Source: Aplectana chamaeleonis (lineage: Eukaryota; Nematoda; Chromadorea; Rhabditida; Cosmocercidae). From it: a stretch of 64,000 nt of DNA. Under the pieces are notes generated by a model that made no database searches, was not told where the DNA came from, and was given only the letters and a program-made list of their open reading frames with translations. Of the stretch, positions 44,740 through 56,770 are shown piece after piece. The stretch is from positions 620,001-684,000 of the forward strand of contig JAPDOI010000151.1 in the NCBI GenBank assembly GCA_029168955.1, in the 5' to 3' direction. Numbering within the stretch: position 1 is the stretch's first letter; each line of letters opens with the position of its first letter. Position numbers and translations under genes: made by a program.

Positions 44740-45530
44740 TCCGATTACGATCTTCGCAGCTGCCCAAAACCACTTTGAAAAAGTTATACGTGTTTGTCAA
44801 GGCCTAGGGGCAAGGTAAGGGGCGGCCCTATAAAATTTTCAGGGTGTTTTGCGAAAAAATTCGGATTCGGCTTGAAGCTTGTATGCAGGGCTAGTCTAGG
44901 GTGCTGAACACGAATCTGGAGTCCGTTTGTCGAAATTCTGAAGTTTGTTAAAGGTTACGGTATGTGCCATGCCATTTAGACCGCAAAGCCTACCTTAAAA
45001 TTTCGAAAATCGACAACAGGACACTAAATCCATATTCACCACCCCGGATAACCCCCGCATACAAATTTTGAGTCAAGGCTGAGACTTTGATCGAACTACC
45101 GAACATCCATACGTAATCCACCGTAATCTACCGAAAATCAATGAACGGACCTCAGATTCGTGCTCAGCACTCGAAATAACCCTCAGAGATACAATTTTAG
45201 CCAAATCTATCGTAGCACTCCGGAAATCGAAAAAAATCAAAAGTCGCGATTTGCCATAAAATTTTCCCACGATGGGAAGCTTTGAAACGAATCTAGTCGA
45301 AAACTTCGAAAATCGACAAATAAACCACAGATGTGTGATCAGCACCCCAAATAATCCACCAGGGAGGATTTCAAGTTAAATCTGGAACAACACGGTACCA
45401 GGGCCTTGCAATTGGAATAAATAAACAGCCAATCGAAAATCCGTCCAAGTCCAAAACGCTATCAGTCTGCACAAAATTCAGAAAATGCGCCTTCGCCCAA
45501 ACTTAGCTCAGGGGGTACATAGTTTTGGGC
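44740..45530. repeat. Family Z copy (Z5)
   Basis: Forward blocks at 44880-44960 (GAACACGAATCTGGAGTCCG) and reverse blocks at 45000-45500 (CAGATTCGTGCTCAGCACTC, AAAATCCGTCCAAGTCCAAA) make an element with inverted halves, as in Z4. Confidence 0.6.
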
Positions 45531-46027
45531 GCTGAGCACAACATACTTAGCGGTGCCTGAAGGCCACAACTGCGCACTGACGGGAATGATGCTGGGGCCT
45601 CTCAATGGGTGAAATTTTCTTTTGGGTACTAATTTCTTCCGACCACTTCCCCATGATGGGAACAAGCTCAAAATGACGCGGTCAGCTCGCGACGCCGGCC
45701 AAAGAACAATTAGGGCGAAATTGGTGCAGTTCACTGCGTTGTCACCATGGGTCAAATTCCATATAGTACTAACATCAAATAGTACAGAACGGCAAATTTT
45801 GCACCGAAAAAAGCTCGGGGTTTCCTCGCTTTCCCATATTGCTTCTTTTCTCACCGAAAAAAAAGGACAAAAATCGACTAACACACACTTTCCAGTAGTA
45901 GGCTTTTATTCATATTTGTAATTATGTACTGTTGTTCTCGCGACCACATTCCGGTCCGCACTTGCGGACAACGGCTGTTGCATCACGCCATAAGATGTCT
46001 ATCACATTTGTACAGTCCGCATGGATC

Positions 46028-46142
46028 CTAGTGATACTTTGTGTTCCCTAATCAAGGTTGGCGCAAACTCTGTGCCATATGCTATCACATAGGTGCACCG
46101 AATTCGCCCCAACCTCCATTAGGGAACGCAAAGTATCACTAG
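46028..46142. mobile_element. Small palindromic MITE, family V (V2)
   Basis: CTAGTGATACTTTGTG at the left and CGCAAAGTATCACTAG at the right, with arms GGTTGGCGCAAACTCTGTGC and TGCACCGAATTCGCCCCAACC. Confidence 0.88.
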
Positions 46143-46646
46143 TGTCTATACCGACAGACCTCTTAATCTCTGAGTCCTAACAATGGAATGTCAATTGAAT
46201 ACAAGAAATGACGTCCCGGAACGCTCGATTCTCAATAATTCTTTGGTTTTGAGACAGGGTTCGCTGTGGAAAGTTTTATGTACGCCGGATAGAGGACCAC
46301 TTTGATTAATCTTCTTGACAGCAGTATTGGGAAAAATCAGCAAGAAACTGGTGAGAAACATGAAAGGTACTGTTCTGAGAGTGATAGAGCTCACAGCTAT
46401 TTCAAAACACGGTCTCTCTTTTCCACCCAGTACCTGCCATTTGAAGTGCAAGTAGCATTCACGAAAACTTGCTATTTGGTTGTGGAGTACCAGTTTAGAA
46501 AGGTGTAAGGCCAAAATTTACAGGACGTTTTTACTTTTGCTTTGACACTTTTGCATCAATCCTTTCCAAATTTTCACTACGTTAAGGAACAGATCTGGAT
46601 CTTCTTTCAGAAAAAAAACTCGGGATTTTTTCATCGCGGCCCTGCC

Positions 46647-47139
46647 TTGAAGGCAGTGTCCACGATGAAAACCATGTCTGACTTTTTGGTGGAGATCGGC
46701 AGCTGCGGGGCATAGCGCAGCCTTAACGTTGGAAAACTAAGACAAATGAGCTTGGAACGGTTCCCTATGGCCCCAAAGTTGGACACCCGTCAGCTCGTCA
46801 AACCCTAGATGCACTTTCCACGCCCACCGACGTGAACAAATGAATGCTCGAGATTGTGAGATGAGCGATGGTTTCCGATCAATTGCCCCGTTCTTCCCTT
46901 TGTTCCCAATTTCTCTCTTTACTCAGGTCAGCTCGCATACATCGGCAGCAAAAGACGGAAGTTACAAGCCTCGTGCAACTCGTCCACCATGTTTCCCTAG
47001 CTCAATTTTTGAGGGACCATAACTCCGTTCCTAGAAGGTCTTGTACGATTCCAAAAACATCGTTGGAATCAGCATGCGACCGTCTTTATGATAGGCGGAA
47101 AAGCAGAAAAGCGATTCTTATCGTGAACACTACCTTTAA
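46647..47139 (+). mobile_element. TTAA-ended MITE, family A (A4)
   Basis: Left end TTGAAGGCAGTGTCCACGAT and right end ATCGTGAACACTACCTTTAA. The interior carries the shared A frame from ATG at 46840. Confidence 0.85.
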
Positions 47140-49342
47140 ACCGGGTCAGGAGTACATTCTTTCCGCTTCTTTAATGCACAAAAGCACTTTTTTTGCTGAA
47201 ATGGATTGATCTCAAATCATACTCTTAACCGCCCTGACAGAAGAGAATGACTTCGCACTAATGAATTCATCAAGATCTATTTTTCAAAAGCAAAACGCTA
47301 GAAAATCAAAAGGAAACATGAAAAGTTCCATGAAAGAAATACGCGGAAGTCGGTAGTGTGATAATGCTAAAGAAGGTGGTTTTAGGGGCCAAATGGAGTC
47401 CCCTCGCTGCTGGACTTTCAGCGGCAGACTCTATTCGGTTCCTTATGCGGGTCGAAACAGGATTCATTCATGCAATTAAGGCGAGAAATGGTTCGATTTA
47501 GCGAAAAAAGTTGCCGAAGTTTGATCGGTAAAAATTTCGATAAATTTCAGGATCAAATCGGTAAATGCGTAAATGAAAATTTACCGAAAACGACCAGTAA
47601 ATCGGTAAGGCGGTAAGCGGTAAGTGCACACCCCTGGTGGGGACTCTGAGCGAAATTGCCATGCTTTGCACCCCGTAGACCTGCACCGTGATGTTCGATT
47701 ACTTTCCGCTTTGATTTCTTACATCAAGGAGCAACAGAAGTAGGAAAACATGTTTCAAGAAGATCTTGAAATAATATCGCCCGGGCGGGTTTATATTCAC
47801 CGAACGGATCCAATTCTCTTTATTTTCAGTAGAAAATCGAAAAAAAGATGAAGATAGGCCGATCTGATGAGGCTGACTGACTAACAGTAGAAAAAGAAAA
47901 TAGTGAACGATTCTTTTTTTGAAGATTTGAGCACATTTCGTATTGCAAGAGACAAGAGAAGCCAGTGACAGCTGCATCTGTTCAAAATGTGTCGGCGACC
48001 CTTCCCAAATTTCGCAATGTTCCGTTTCGCTGTCGGTCCAATCGAGCTGATTGGTTAGTACGGCGCCAACCCCCGACGTCTCCCGTTTCTTCCGTGGAAA
48101 ACGGGAAGGCGGAGCTTTGCCGAAACGTCTCTCGTTCGCCCCGACGTGGCAGAAAAAACCGGTTCGGCCATCGGTGGAATCGAACTGGTGCCTGAGTTCG
48201 TGTTGAACACTCTGAATAAATCACACAGACGTTGCATTGGTACGAAAAGGGACGATGGTGCAATAAGGGTTGCATCCCAGGGCTGACATCGGACTGAAGC
48301 CCTCGTTGTCAGCAGAATGTGTTGCTGACTGCAGCATGTGCTCCCAACACATACTGGCTTTCGGCCAGGAGTGAGCGGAGTTCTGATTTCCGCTAAGTTG
48401 TTTAGCCTGGAAATTCCCATCCTCATTTTTCGAAGTTTTGAAACTTATTTGGCTTTTCGATTTCAAAATTTTGAAGCTTGTGTCGATTTCCTAAATGTTA
48501 ACCGTTTCGATTTCTGAAATTTTATCTACGTTTCGATTTCCAATTTCCGAAATACAATATTTTATTCCGCGCTTCCTTGAAGGGATTAATGAATGAAACG
48601 CGTACGGGTCTTTGGGAGTAGTGCAAGAATATCGTGGAAGGTAGGCTGTGCTTCAAGTTCATACTCTAAAGTGTAATAAAAAGTGTATTGGGCTTGTGAT
48701 TAGTTTGCCGAACCCCGTGGTAAGTCAGTAAGGCTTCGGATCATAGTGCATGGGTTGGTGGAGGAGTTGTACTTCTAAAGTGCGCAAAGCTGCTCAAAAT
48801 ATTCTCTTGAACTTCTTCGATTCCTCATCCTGTATTCGTCTATCGAGTTCATAATCCATCTTCATGGGACACGTTCAGAAGTTCGCCGCATAGCGGCATG
48901 AGTGTGCTAGCTCGTACAGTAACATTCTGAATTCTCGCATGGAATAAATAGCATTTGTGCACCTCCTGTTTGCGGGATGGGCCGGACCCATCTGTGCAGT
49001 TCTAGCCAGGCCAGAGTGTCCTACAAGGAAACTGTTATTAGCCAAACTGGCCTTTCCAAATGAAATGTATCCTTTGTTTCCTCGCTACTCGCAGTCATAT
49101 TATCATAGATGCGAAATGGTTATTTTTCGAGAAATTCAGCCGTGGGGCTGAGAAACCATTCTCAAAACCGCACCGCTTCTATGATAGTGATACAGAAAAG
49201 TGCGAGTAGCGGGGAACTGAAGGCTACTTTTCAAGAATGAGCCCGAATATACCCGAATATTTGCAGCCGCCTAGATTTATAAGCAACAGCAACACAACAA
49301 CAAGCAGGCATTTCGCGGGTATTTCTCGTTCAAAACTCTCAA
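47140..49342. other. Long unassigned interval
   Basis: CGGTAAA-rich simple sequence lies at about 47520-47630. A CGATTTC-A-TTT run lies at about 48450-48550. No gene, RNA or MITE is supported here. Confidence 0.35.
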
Positions 49343-49582
49343 CTCAGGCGATTATCGGCCCCGAGCCGCCTGGCAGTTCGGCTCGTTTTTCCAATCTGCC
49401 AGTCGGCTCCTGTTGCTGTCCGGGCCACTGCTGTTGCTTTCCGGGCTACTACTGTTGCTGTCCGGGCTATTCCGGTTGGCCCGAACAGCAACAGCAGTAG
49501 CCCGGAGATTGGGAGAACGAGCCGAACTGTCAGGCGGCTCCGATTCCTAATCGATGCGGCTCGGAGCCGAGAATCGCCTGAG
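49343..49582. mobile_element. Inverted-repeat MITE, family S (S2)
   Basis: Ends CTCAGGCGATTATCGGCCCC and CCGAGAATCGCCTGAG, with inner GAGCCGCCTGGCAGTTCGGC and its complement. The centre is a GTTGCTGTCCGGGC-type minirepeat. Confidence 0.9.
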
Positions 49583-49609
49583 AAAGTAACGACGCTTATA
49601 CGCTCGCAC

Positions 49610-49880
49610 ATCCTTTACTGGAGCGCTTGCCCACTTACAAGCGTAAGAATGGGTCGCAAAGACCGAAATCGAGCATTGAATACTTGTACTGAGGGGCGGT
49701 GTCCGTATCGGTGGGCGGAGAAAGAATGATTTGGTGACCCAGTGCGGCTCAGATACGGTATGGTGATTCTAACTTGTTTTTGACGCTTGCTTCTCCATGA
49801 GCGCTCTACTAGGAGCCGTACGATCTCACTAGCGTAGCTTTCCATCTCAATAACTTTTGTGAGCTTGTGCGCTGCCTTCA
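49610..49880 (-). mobile_element. TTAA-ended MITE, family D (D4), partial
   Basis: The right part matches D1 (GGGGCGG-GTCCGTATCG, GATCTCACTAGCGTAG) and ends AGCTTGTGCGCTGCCTTCAA. The opposite end is missing or decayed. Confidence 0.7.
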
Positions 49881-50332
49881 AAGGCACAGAACACCAGAAA
49901 ATCATTTTTTCGTTGTTATGCTGTTCTTGGAGAGGGTCACTCGCTGATCACAGTGGTATCATTGAAATCGTCCGAAACCCCTATGAATAGAGTTATGGCT
50001 CCTTAAAGATGCTTTTATATTTTGAGGGTGAAAAATCGGTGGACGAGTTGTCTCGGGCCTGTATTTCCCTTCTTTCGCAGTCTTTGCGCGAGAGTAAGCT
50101 AGGGTGACGAGACAGTCTGGCAGTGGGCTGAAGAATGAATTGTTGAGAATCCATCCAACCTTCTAGCCGCTACCGAGTACGGAAATCTGGTAGGGGGTGT
50201 GGCCTGTAGTGGTCGCTTATATCTCGCTCACTTGGAGGAATTGAGATTTTGTTCTTGGCACGTGTTATATAGGAGTGGCCCAATCAAATAAAAATCACGA
50301 ATTGATGTCTGAGTGTGTACTGTGCCTTTAAA
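49878..50332 (+). mobile_element. TTAA-group MITE, family C (C4)
   Basis: Left end TCAAAGGCACAGAACACCAG and right end GTGTACTGTGCCTTTAA. The interior parallels C1 (TGATCACAGTGGTATCATTG, GACGAGTTGTCTCGGGCCTG). Confidence 0.8.
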
Positions 50333-50779
50333 GACACGCTACACCCTAAGAAATGAATTTTGTGATTTACATTTGTGTAATAGACCCCTCCTATAATGCA
50401 TGTGCCAAGTTCGAGATCGCAATTCTTCCAAATAAGCGAGATATAAGCGACCACCACAGGCCCGACCCCCTTCCTGTATTTCGAACTCAATAGCGGCTAG
50501 AAGGGTGGATGAATTTTGACTGAATCATCGTTCTTCCCTCCATTGCCAGCTTGTCTCCTCATTCTGGTTCGCTCTCGTGCAGAGAAATAAAGAGAAATAC
50601 AGACCCGGGACAACTCGTCCGCTCAATTTTCGCACTCAAATTGTAGGCATTTTCCAGGAGCCACAAACCATTTTTAGGGGGCCTTGGACGATTTCAGAGA
50701 CAACATTGTGATCACCGTGTGGCCCTCTCCAAGATCAGCATAAAATCTGAAAAGTAATTTTCTGGCCGTGTGCCTTTGA
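50329..50779 (+). mobile_element. TTAA-group MITE, family C (C5)
   Basis: Left end TTAAAGACACGCTACACCCT and right end GCCGTGTGCCTTTGAG. It abuts C4 with a shared TTTAAA. The interior matches the left half of C3. Confidence 0.7.
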
Positions 50780-50979
50780 GGAGCACTGCTGTCGCAAGAA
50801 TTCATAGAATTAACCTGTGCTATGGATGAATCCCAGTTTAAGCTTCCACATGGAAGCAGTCAGTGAAGGTATTTTGTAGAATCTCTGCAGCTAGAAGTCA
50901 GTCTTCATCGCATCAGCAACGCCTTTTTCTTTGTATTGAAATATGTATGACTTCTATATTACCAAGCACGATCGAATGA

Positions 50980-51170
50980 CTCAGGCGATTCTCGGCCCCG
51001 GGCCGCCTGACTGTTCGTCTCGTTCTCCTAATCTGCGGGTCGGTTTCTGTTGCTGTCCGGACCACTGCTATTGCTTTCCTGGCCGCTCTAGTTCGCCATT
51101 GGGAGAACGAGCCGAACTGTCAGGCGGCTTCGATTGCTGTTCGGTGCAGCTCGGGGCCAAGAATCGCCTG
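50980..51170. mobile_element. Inverted-repeat MITE, family S (S3)
   Basis: Ends CTCAGGCGATTCTCGGCCCC and GGGGCCAAGAATCGCCTG, with the same CCGCCTGACTGTTCG/CGAACTGTCAGGCGG inner arms as S2. Its centre is shorter than that of S2. Confidence 0.9.
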
Positions 51171-52470
51171 AAAACGTTCTTTCACCATTGGTCATATGCG
51201 AAATACAATACATAATCCAGTGTCGTTTGTTGCCTGATTCATTCATTAACAGGTAAAATAGAAAATGGGCGAAAATATTCCCTTGATTGAGGATTTTCTT
51301 GCTTTTCAAGGACTCCGCTCCCTAAACTTCGAGGTTTGCTATCTCAGTTGAACATTTTGATTGTTTTTAAATACCGAAAGAGCGAACGGAGGAGCGTCCG
51401 ATTCAAGTTCACAACGTTGCAGATTGCGGATGGTGGCACAATGCGGATGACAGCAGAGTGGGATCATTTTGGGAAGAATATGGAGAAGTCTTGGGTCAGT
51501 CACAGATCTTCCTTCGTTTCGTGAGAGTCGAGATGCAATATGTTGCTTCATACAAAGACGGGGCTACGATTCTTTCCCCTCCCCCGCCCTCTCGGTGTCC
51601 AAAGATACTGTGGGATAGAGGCTGTCTACACACCCAGGGAGAAGCTGTCTCGCCTTTTGTGGCTCTAATTCCGAACTGCGGAAACGGTACAACTCTCACT
51701 CTGTGTAGAGAGCCCCTATCACATTTCTGGGGAATGCCGCCAATTAGCTCCAGCCTACCTCGTTGGTGGGCTTGTACTCTTTTTGCCAGTCTAAAAATTC
51801 AACGAACCTCAAGAAGTCTGAAAATGAGTGCTTCTTTATTCCCAGCGTGCTTCGACCTTAGCATATGTATGTTTTTTTAAGGATGCTGACAATTCTTTCG
51901 AGAGGCTGCCTTCCCTTTTTATCAGGAAAATGCTTACCATACCATCAGCATGTGTCGTTGAGAAACTGACGTTCAAAAAGGCTGGTTTTCATCATCCTAA
52001 TTGCTTCGTTTACTCATATATCCGTAATTTCAGGGTCAAGTTTAAATTGCTTCCTCGCGCGCATGTGAGGTCGAGAGGACAGCTAGATAGCGAGGGGAAG
52101 AAGGAAAAGCAGCATACGCGCGCACACGCATGCCATGTACCGGGGCGAATTCCGCTTCGAAGTAGGTGGTGCACATTCCTCTTGGAGTGACGCTTTCAAT
52201 GTCTTAGGAACGATCATTACCAGATAGGCGGGGTGTTCAAGGTTAAACTTACTAAGTTCGTCGTGGAGCGTGAAATATGCGTGGGCATTCCAGAGTTCGC
52301 GTAATAATTTTAGTCTGATGAATGGACAGGGCTGCGACGGTAGATCACTCCGCGCGAATCGAAACCCCATTCTCCGGTGAGGCCGCCAACACCGCACGGC
52401 CAGCCGCTTGTTCCATGCGTCAGACTAAATCGAAAACAGAAACCATACATAACATCGTCACTTGCGCTCA
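51171..52470. other. Unassigned sequence
   Basis: A 140-codon frame at 51458-51880 has no recognisable motif and a composition like chance translation. Nothing else is supported. Confidence 0.3.
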
Positions 52471-52768
52471 GAGACTTTGCGTTCACTGTTGCAGGTTGGC
52501 GCAAACTCGGTGCTCTATGCTATAACATGGGTGGTGGCCATCGTGTATCAACACCCCTGAGGAGGCGGGAGAAACGGGGGAGGAGCGAGGCTCCTGATTG
52601 GACGCAACAGCCGGTGGCCGGGGCTAGCCCGTGTTGCGTTCAATCAGGAAGCTCGCTCATCCACCGTTTCTCCCGCCTCCTTAGGGGTGTTGATACACGA
52701 GGGCCACCACCCCTATAACATAGGTGCACCGAGCTAGCGCCAACCTCCAATGAGGAACGCAAAGTCTC
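52471..52768. mobile_element. MITE family V (V3) interrupted by U2
   Basis: GAGACTTTGCGTTCACTGTT...GGTTGGCGCAAACTCGG at the left and GCACCGAGCTAGCGCCAACC...GAACGCAAAGTCTC at the right form the V palindrome. The U2 element sits in its loop. Confidence 0.9.
52529..52712. mobile_element. Foldback MITE, family U (U2), 9-bp target duplication
   Basis: The element is GGGTGGTGGCC to GGCCACCACCC, and the arms match U1. It is flanked by CTATAACAT at 52520-52528 and 52713-52721. Removing it restores a V element like V1 and V2, which confirms both the boundaries and the duplication length. Confidence 0.97.
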
Positions 52769-53181
52769 TACAGGATCCACGCCGATGTTACGTCTGCGGA
52801 AACCACAGTGTGTGGGTGAATCTGCAGCCAATCAATGCGAGTGGTACTGACAAAGAAAGTGGTAAGGCGGTTAACTCATCCGCAAAATCGACTTGTATTG
52901 CTAGTATCTCTTGAGCCCTTATAATAAAACTGCTCAGCATTCCGCCCCGATCTGCAGGTTCCAAGAAGCTACAAGCTTTAAAAGTTTTTGTGCTTTCTGC
53001 ACCTTCCGCTGGACATAATTAAGTAGTCGGAAAACCCGAAAACTGACTCCTTAATTGTGGTCAGCGCCCTTTAGTAACTCCTGAGCAAATTTTTGATGAA
53101 GGCACAATTCCCAAACTTTGTACAGACTAATAGCGTTTTGAACTTGTACGGTTTTTTCGGTTGGCCGTTCATTTATATCAC

Positions 53182-54360
53182 TTAAAGGCAGAGCTGTGCG
53201 GAACTGTTCCGTTTCCGATTCCGTTTCCGTATTTCCGGTGATTTTTGGGCTGTTCCGTTCCGCTTCCGTTTCCGACTTTTTGGTCCCGGAAATGGAAGTA
53301 AAATTGCTACACGGGTATTGGATGGGGGTCTAGGCAAGGGTGGTTGAAGGCATCATAAGAGGCTAAGAATCACTTTCGACCTCTTGTGTTCAATTGAATA
53401 TCTGAGCCTGGCTGAGATCCTCGATAAAGGTCCTGGTTCGAAAATCGCGCCCCAGAAATAATGACTCAAAGTAGGCGTGACAGGAATCTGACCGCTCTTT
53501 TGGGAGTTTTTTTAAACAGCTTTTTCTACGAAAATGAATGATTTTTGAGAGACTTTCCGCTCAAGTTATCTAACATATGCGTTTGTCTACCTCCTTAATC
53601 TAAAAAAAAAGCCGGCGGTGACAATCTGTAGACTGATTTCTGATCAGCCTTCAACACGTAACGCGGCCGCCCTCGGTCATCTACACCTGGGCCAGTAGCA
53701 ATCCCCTCGGGAGGTGGCAGCTACCGGCTGTCACTGCGTGGTGACAGTGTCAATCAGTGATTGGCTATCGATGTGAACACGCCGGCATAGAATTGCACAG
53801 ACGGCGCCCAAGTTAATGACCGTTGTAGTCAGCCACCTGGCAGCAGTGAGCGTTCTTTTGCGAGGTGGCTGACTGCAAGAAACGGGTGGTGACTTCGCTC
53901 ACCGCCGCAAAGGAAAGAGAAATAGCGCGCGATGCGAAGAGAATAGGAGGCATCTAGGCGTCACCAACCTCAGGTTGGCTGCCTATTTAAAATCACCACA
54001 ATCGGGGATTGCTACTGGCCCTGATGCAGTCTGGACTCCTTTCTGGGGGAAAGGTCGTATACTGCTCCAAAGGGGCAGCTACATACGTATACTGGGAAAT
54101 TTTCGAAACTGCCTTCGCGTTTTGCAGGAGCGAGGATCCGGCTAATTGTTATTTTATGTAGTTTCAATAACAAACCATAGGTTAAGAAAAGTGAGCTGCA
54201 AGCAGCGATCAGCGACGAAATGTGAGGATGAGAAAATCCATAATTTTTTGTTCTCTTCCGTTTCCGTTTCCGAATTTCCGTTTCCGGCGTTTTTTGGCCA
54301 TTTTTCTTCCGTTTCCGTTTCCGAAAATCCTGAAAAAGATTTCTGCACAGCCCTGCTTAA
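53182..54360. mobile_element. 1.18-kb TTAA-ended element M1
   Basis: Left end TTAAAGGCAGAGCTGTGCGG and right end CTGCACAGCCCTGCTTAA. Just inside each end is about 80 bp of TTTCCG-type hexamer repeats in the same orientation (53208-53290 and 54257-54330), giving direct, not inverted, subterminal repeats. The centre has no recognised protein. It lies inside a Z copy. Confidence 0.8.
53689..54021. mobile_element. 333-bp element with perfect 18-bp inverted ends, inside M1
   Basis: GGGCCAGTAGCAATCCCC at 53689-53706 and its exact complement at 54004-54021. The interior is GC-richer than M1 and has hairpin words (GTGACAGTGTC; CAGCCACCTGGCAG / CGAGGTGGCTGACTG). No clear target duplication. Confidence 0.7.
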
Positions 54361-55189
54361 AGGGCTCTGAGAGCGTTTTAGAAAAATGTTCCAGATTTGA
54401 CCTAAAATTTTCCCAGGTGGGTTATTTGGGGCGCTGATCACGAATCTGGAGTTTATTTGTCGATTTTCCAAAGTTTTCGACTATTTTTGTTCAAAGCCTC
54501 CAACCAGGGGGAATTTGAGGGCAAAACGCGTCTTTTGACGATTTCCGCAACTTTACGATAGAAACGTCTCTAAATGTTTCTTCAGGGGTTATTCGGAGTG
54601 CTAAACACGAATCTGAAGTCCGTTTATCGATTTTTGACTGATCACGGTGGGTTAACGGTAGTTTGGTCAAAGTCTTGACTCAAAATTTGTATAGGGGCGT
54701 TATTCGTGGTGGTGAATACGAATTAAACGTCCGTTTGTCGATTTTCAAAATACTAAGGTAGGTTTTGCTCTCTAAATGACATGATATCTACCATAACCTA
54801 TGTATAGTAAACCTAGGAATTTTAGAAACCTGACTCCATATCCGTTTTCAGCATCCTAGTTGATCCCTACATAGAAGTTTTGAGCAAAATCGAAAAAAAA
54901 AATTTCGAAACACCAAAAAAATTCTGATTGGTGGTACTCTTGCCAGTACGCGAATTGAAAAACGCTTATAACTTCTTGTAGCGTGCAGCTCGGGGCGGGA
55001 TACTGTGCAGTTTTACTACGAAGGCACAAGAGATATCTACTAACAATACTAGTCGTTTTCGCAAATGCGTTAATTACTAAAAGCACTTCCCATGTGAGTA
55101 GTACTGAAGTTGCAGGAGATTGTACTCCTGACACGTCCTCAATCCGATACTGATGGTAAACGTTTCGTCGCTCGTCGCTGGAAGCAGGA

Positions 55190-55770
55190 TTGCGGCCATA
55201 TAGAGGCTACGTATCGATAAAGCGGCGTCACGTCGTCGCTGGGTGTTCACAGTGAAGAGACGCGATACGTTCGAAATGATGCGCAGTTTGAATTCGCGCC
55301 ACGCCTTTCGCGTCGCCTTGCAATGCAGCGCGTACATACGCGATTTCTCGTAGACAAAGAACGGCAATTTTTTTGTAGCAACACCAGAAGTTTCCTCGTG
55401 TTTTCTGAGTGCATGTGATTCTACATGTGCTCATATTATTCCTTTCGTAGTTAGATTTGATTGTCTTAGTAAAAAAACACGGAAGAAAAGCAGCAACGAG
55501 TTCGCCATCGCGCGAAGTCCAACGAGTCGCATTGCATTGCAAGGCGGCGCGATGGACGTCGCGCAAAGGCAAATCACACGTTAGGGGTCGTTTATATGTA
55601 CTTCCGCCGCCTAGCGGCGCGGCAAAGCGCAATCCTATAATATCGATCGTGTCGCGCCGTGATCAATATTACATAAACGCATTGAACTACGCCGCTCGAC
55701 GGCTGGAGTATAAGCGACGCCTTATTTCGAAAGTATCGCGCCTCCATACTGTGCGACGCGACGTCGCTTG
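55190..55770. repeat. CG-rich sequence with diverged inverted repeats
   Basis: CGTCGCCTTGCAATGCAGCG (about 55310) is inverted against GCATTGCATTGCAAGGCGGC (about 55530). The outer words ACGTCGTCGC and GCGACGCGACGTCGC are also inverted. The base composition contrasts with the AT-rich surroundings. Confidence 0.45.
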
Positions 55771-56770
55771 ATCAATTCGTAAGCTGGTTATAACATCGCG
55801 TCGTGCCGCGAAAGAACTCTGAACGCCGCCTCAAGCATATCAAGCCAAAATCAAGCGCGCTAATGAAGCAAACATTTTTTGAAGCCCTACTCCGGCAATG
55901 AGCATAGGGCAAGCAAAGTGAACGCAACGCTTCAATGCATATCGTGCTTGATTTTGCTTTTACAGGCTTAGCGGAGAAGCTTCTCTTGTCTGAACCCTTG
56001 TCTGTAACTACTTGTTGATAGTTGGTTGACACTTGAGCGCCGAATCGTATTTTCAATCACCCCTAACTTCCCAGATTTTCTCACACCTTCAGGTTATTTT
56101 GCGCCAAATCATCCTGAATATTGGGCTGAGACGAAAGTTTCTCGTCACTTGAATTTGACGATTTTTGAACCATTCGGCTTTGGTTCTTCGGCCAAGTGCG
56201 ATATACCGATCGAAAGCGCTAATTCTTTTCTATCTAAGATTACCTTGCACTTGATACAAAACCGGCTAATTTGCGAAATATATGTTATAATTCAGTGGGA
56301 ATCTTCAGTACGGAACCCCTATGAGTGCTTCTATTTACTTTGAGGTTAACCACCAAACCTGCTAGAGTTGACAAGATATTTTAGCCACCTTAAAACTAGA
56401 GGATAGCGTTTGCGAAAAATTCCGACGGAGCGTAGTTCTTGATTTTAGCGGGTTTTGTAGTTTTGCATCTTCGGTATTTCACGGCTTATCCGACAAGTTT
56501 CGGCTTCAAAGTTCCAAGGTCAGGTAGAATGGCCAAGTTCCCACTCAGTGGTATTTTTTGTCAATTATCAATAGTTTTTTTTTCGAAAATTTATAAAAAT
56601 GTCGAAAATCGAGTTCTCATAAAAACGATCGGTAATTGACGAAAAAAATACAATTGAATAGTGACTTAGCCGTTATATTTAACTTTGAAGCTTCGAGGCA
56701 GAAACTTCTCGGATAAGCCAGAGTAGACCGAAGTTGCAAATTCTCAAAGTATGCACTTGGCTGAAAGAGC
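55771..56770. other. Unassigned, with a dispersed repeat block at 56125-56180
   Basis: The block GTTTCTCGTCACTTGAATTTGACG...TTTTTGAACCATTCGG recurs in reverse complement at about 61965-62005, next to the LINE 5' fragment. No gene is supported. Confidence 0.4.

Larger units (their letters stand above)
52890..55070. repeat. Family Z copy (Z6) interrupted by M1
   Basis: Left outer block CTAGTATCTCTTGAGCCC...CAGCATTCCGCCCCGATC, right outer block GGGGCGGGATACTGTGCAGT...CACAAGAGATAT. The Z body stops at TTCATTTATATCAC (53181) and resumes at AGGGCTCTGAGAGCG (54361), as in the uninterrupted Z1 (8750-8785). Confidence 0.7.

Noticed and set aside
51458..51880. 140-codon plus frame
   Set aside because: No motif, no splice context and no similarity to any family I know.
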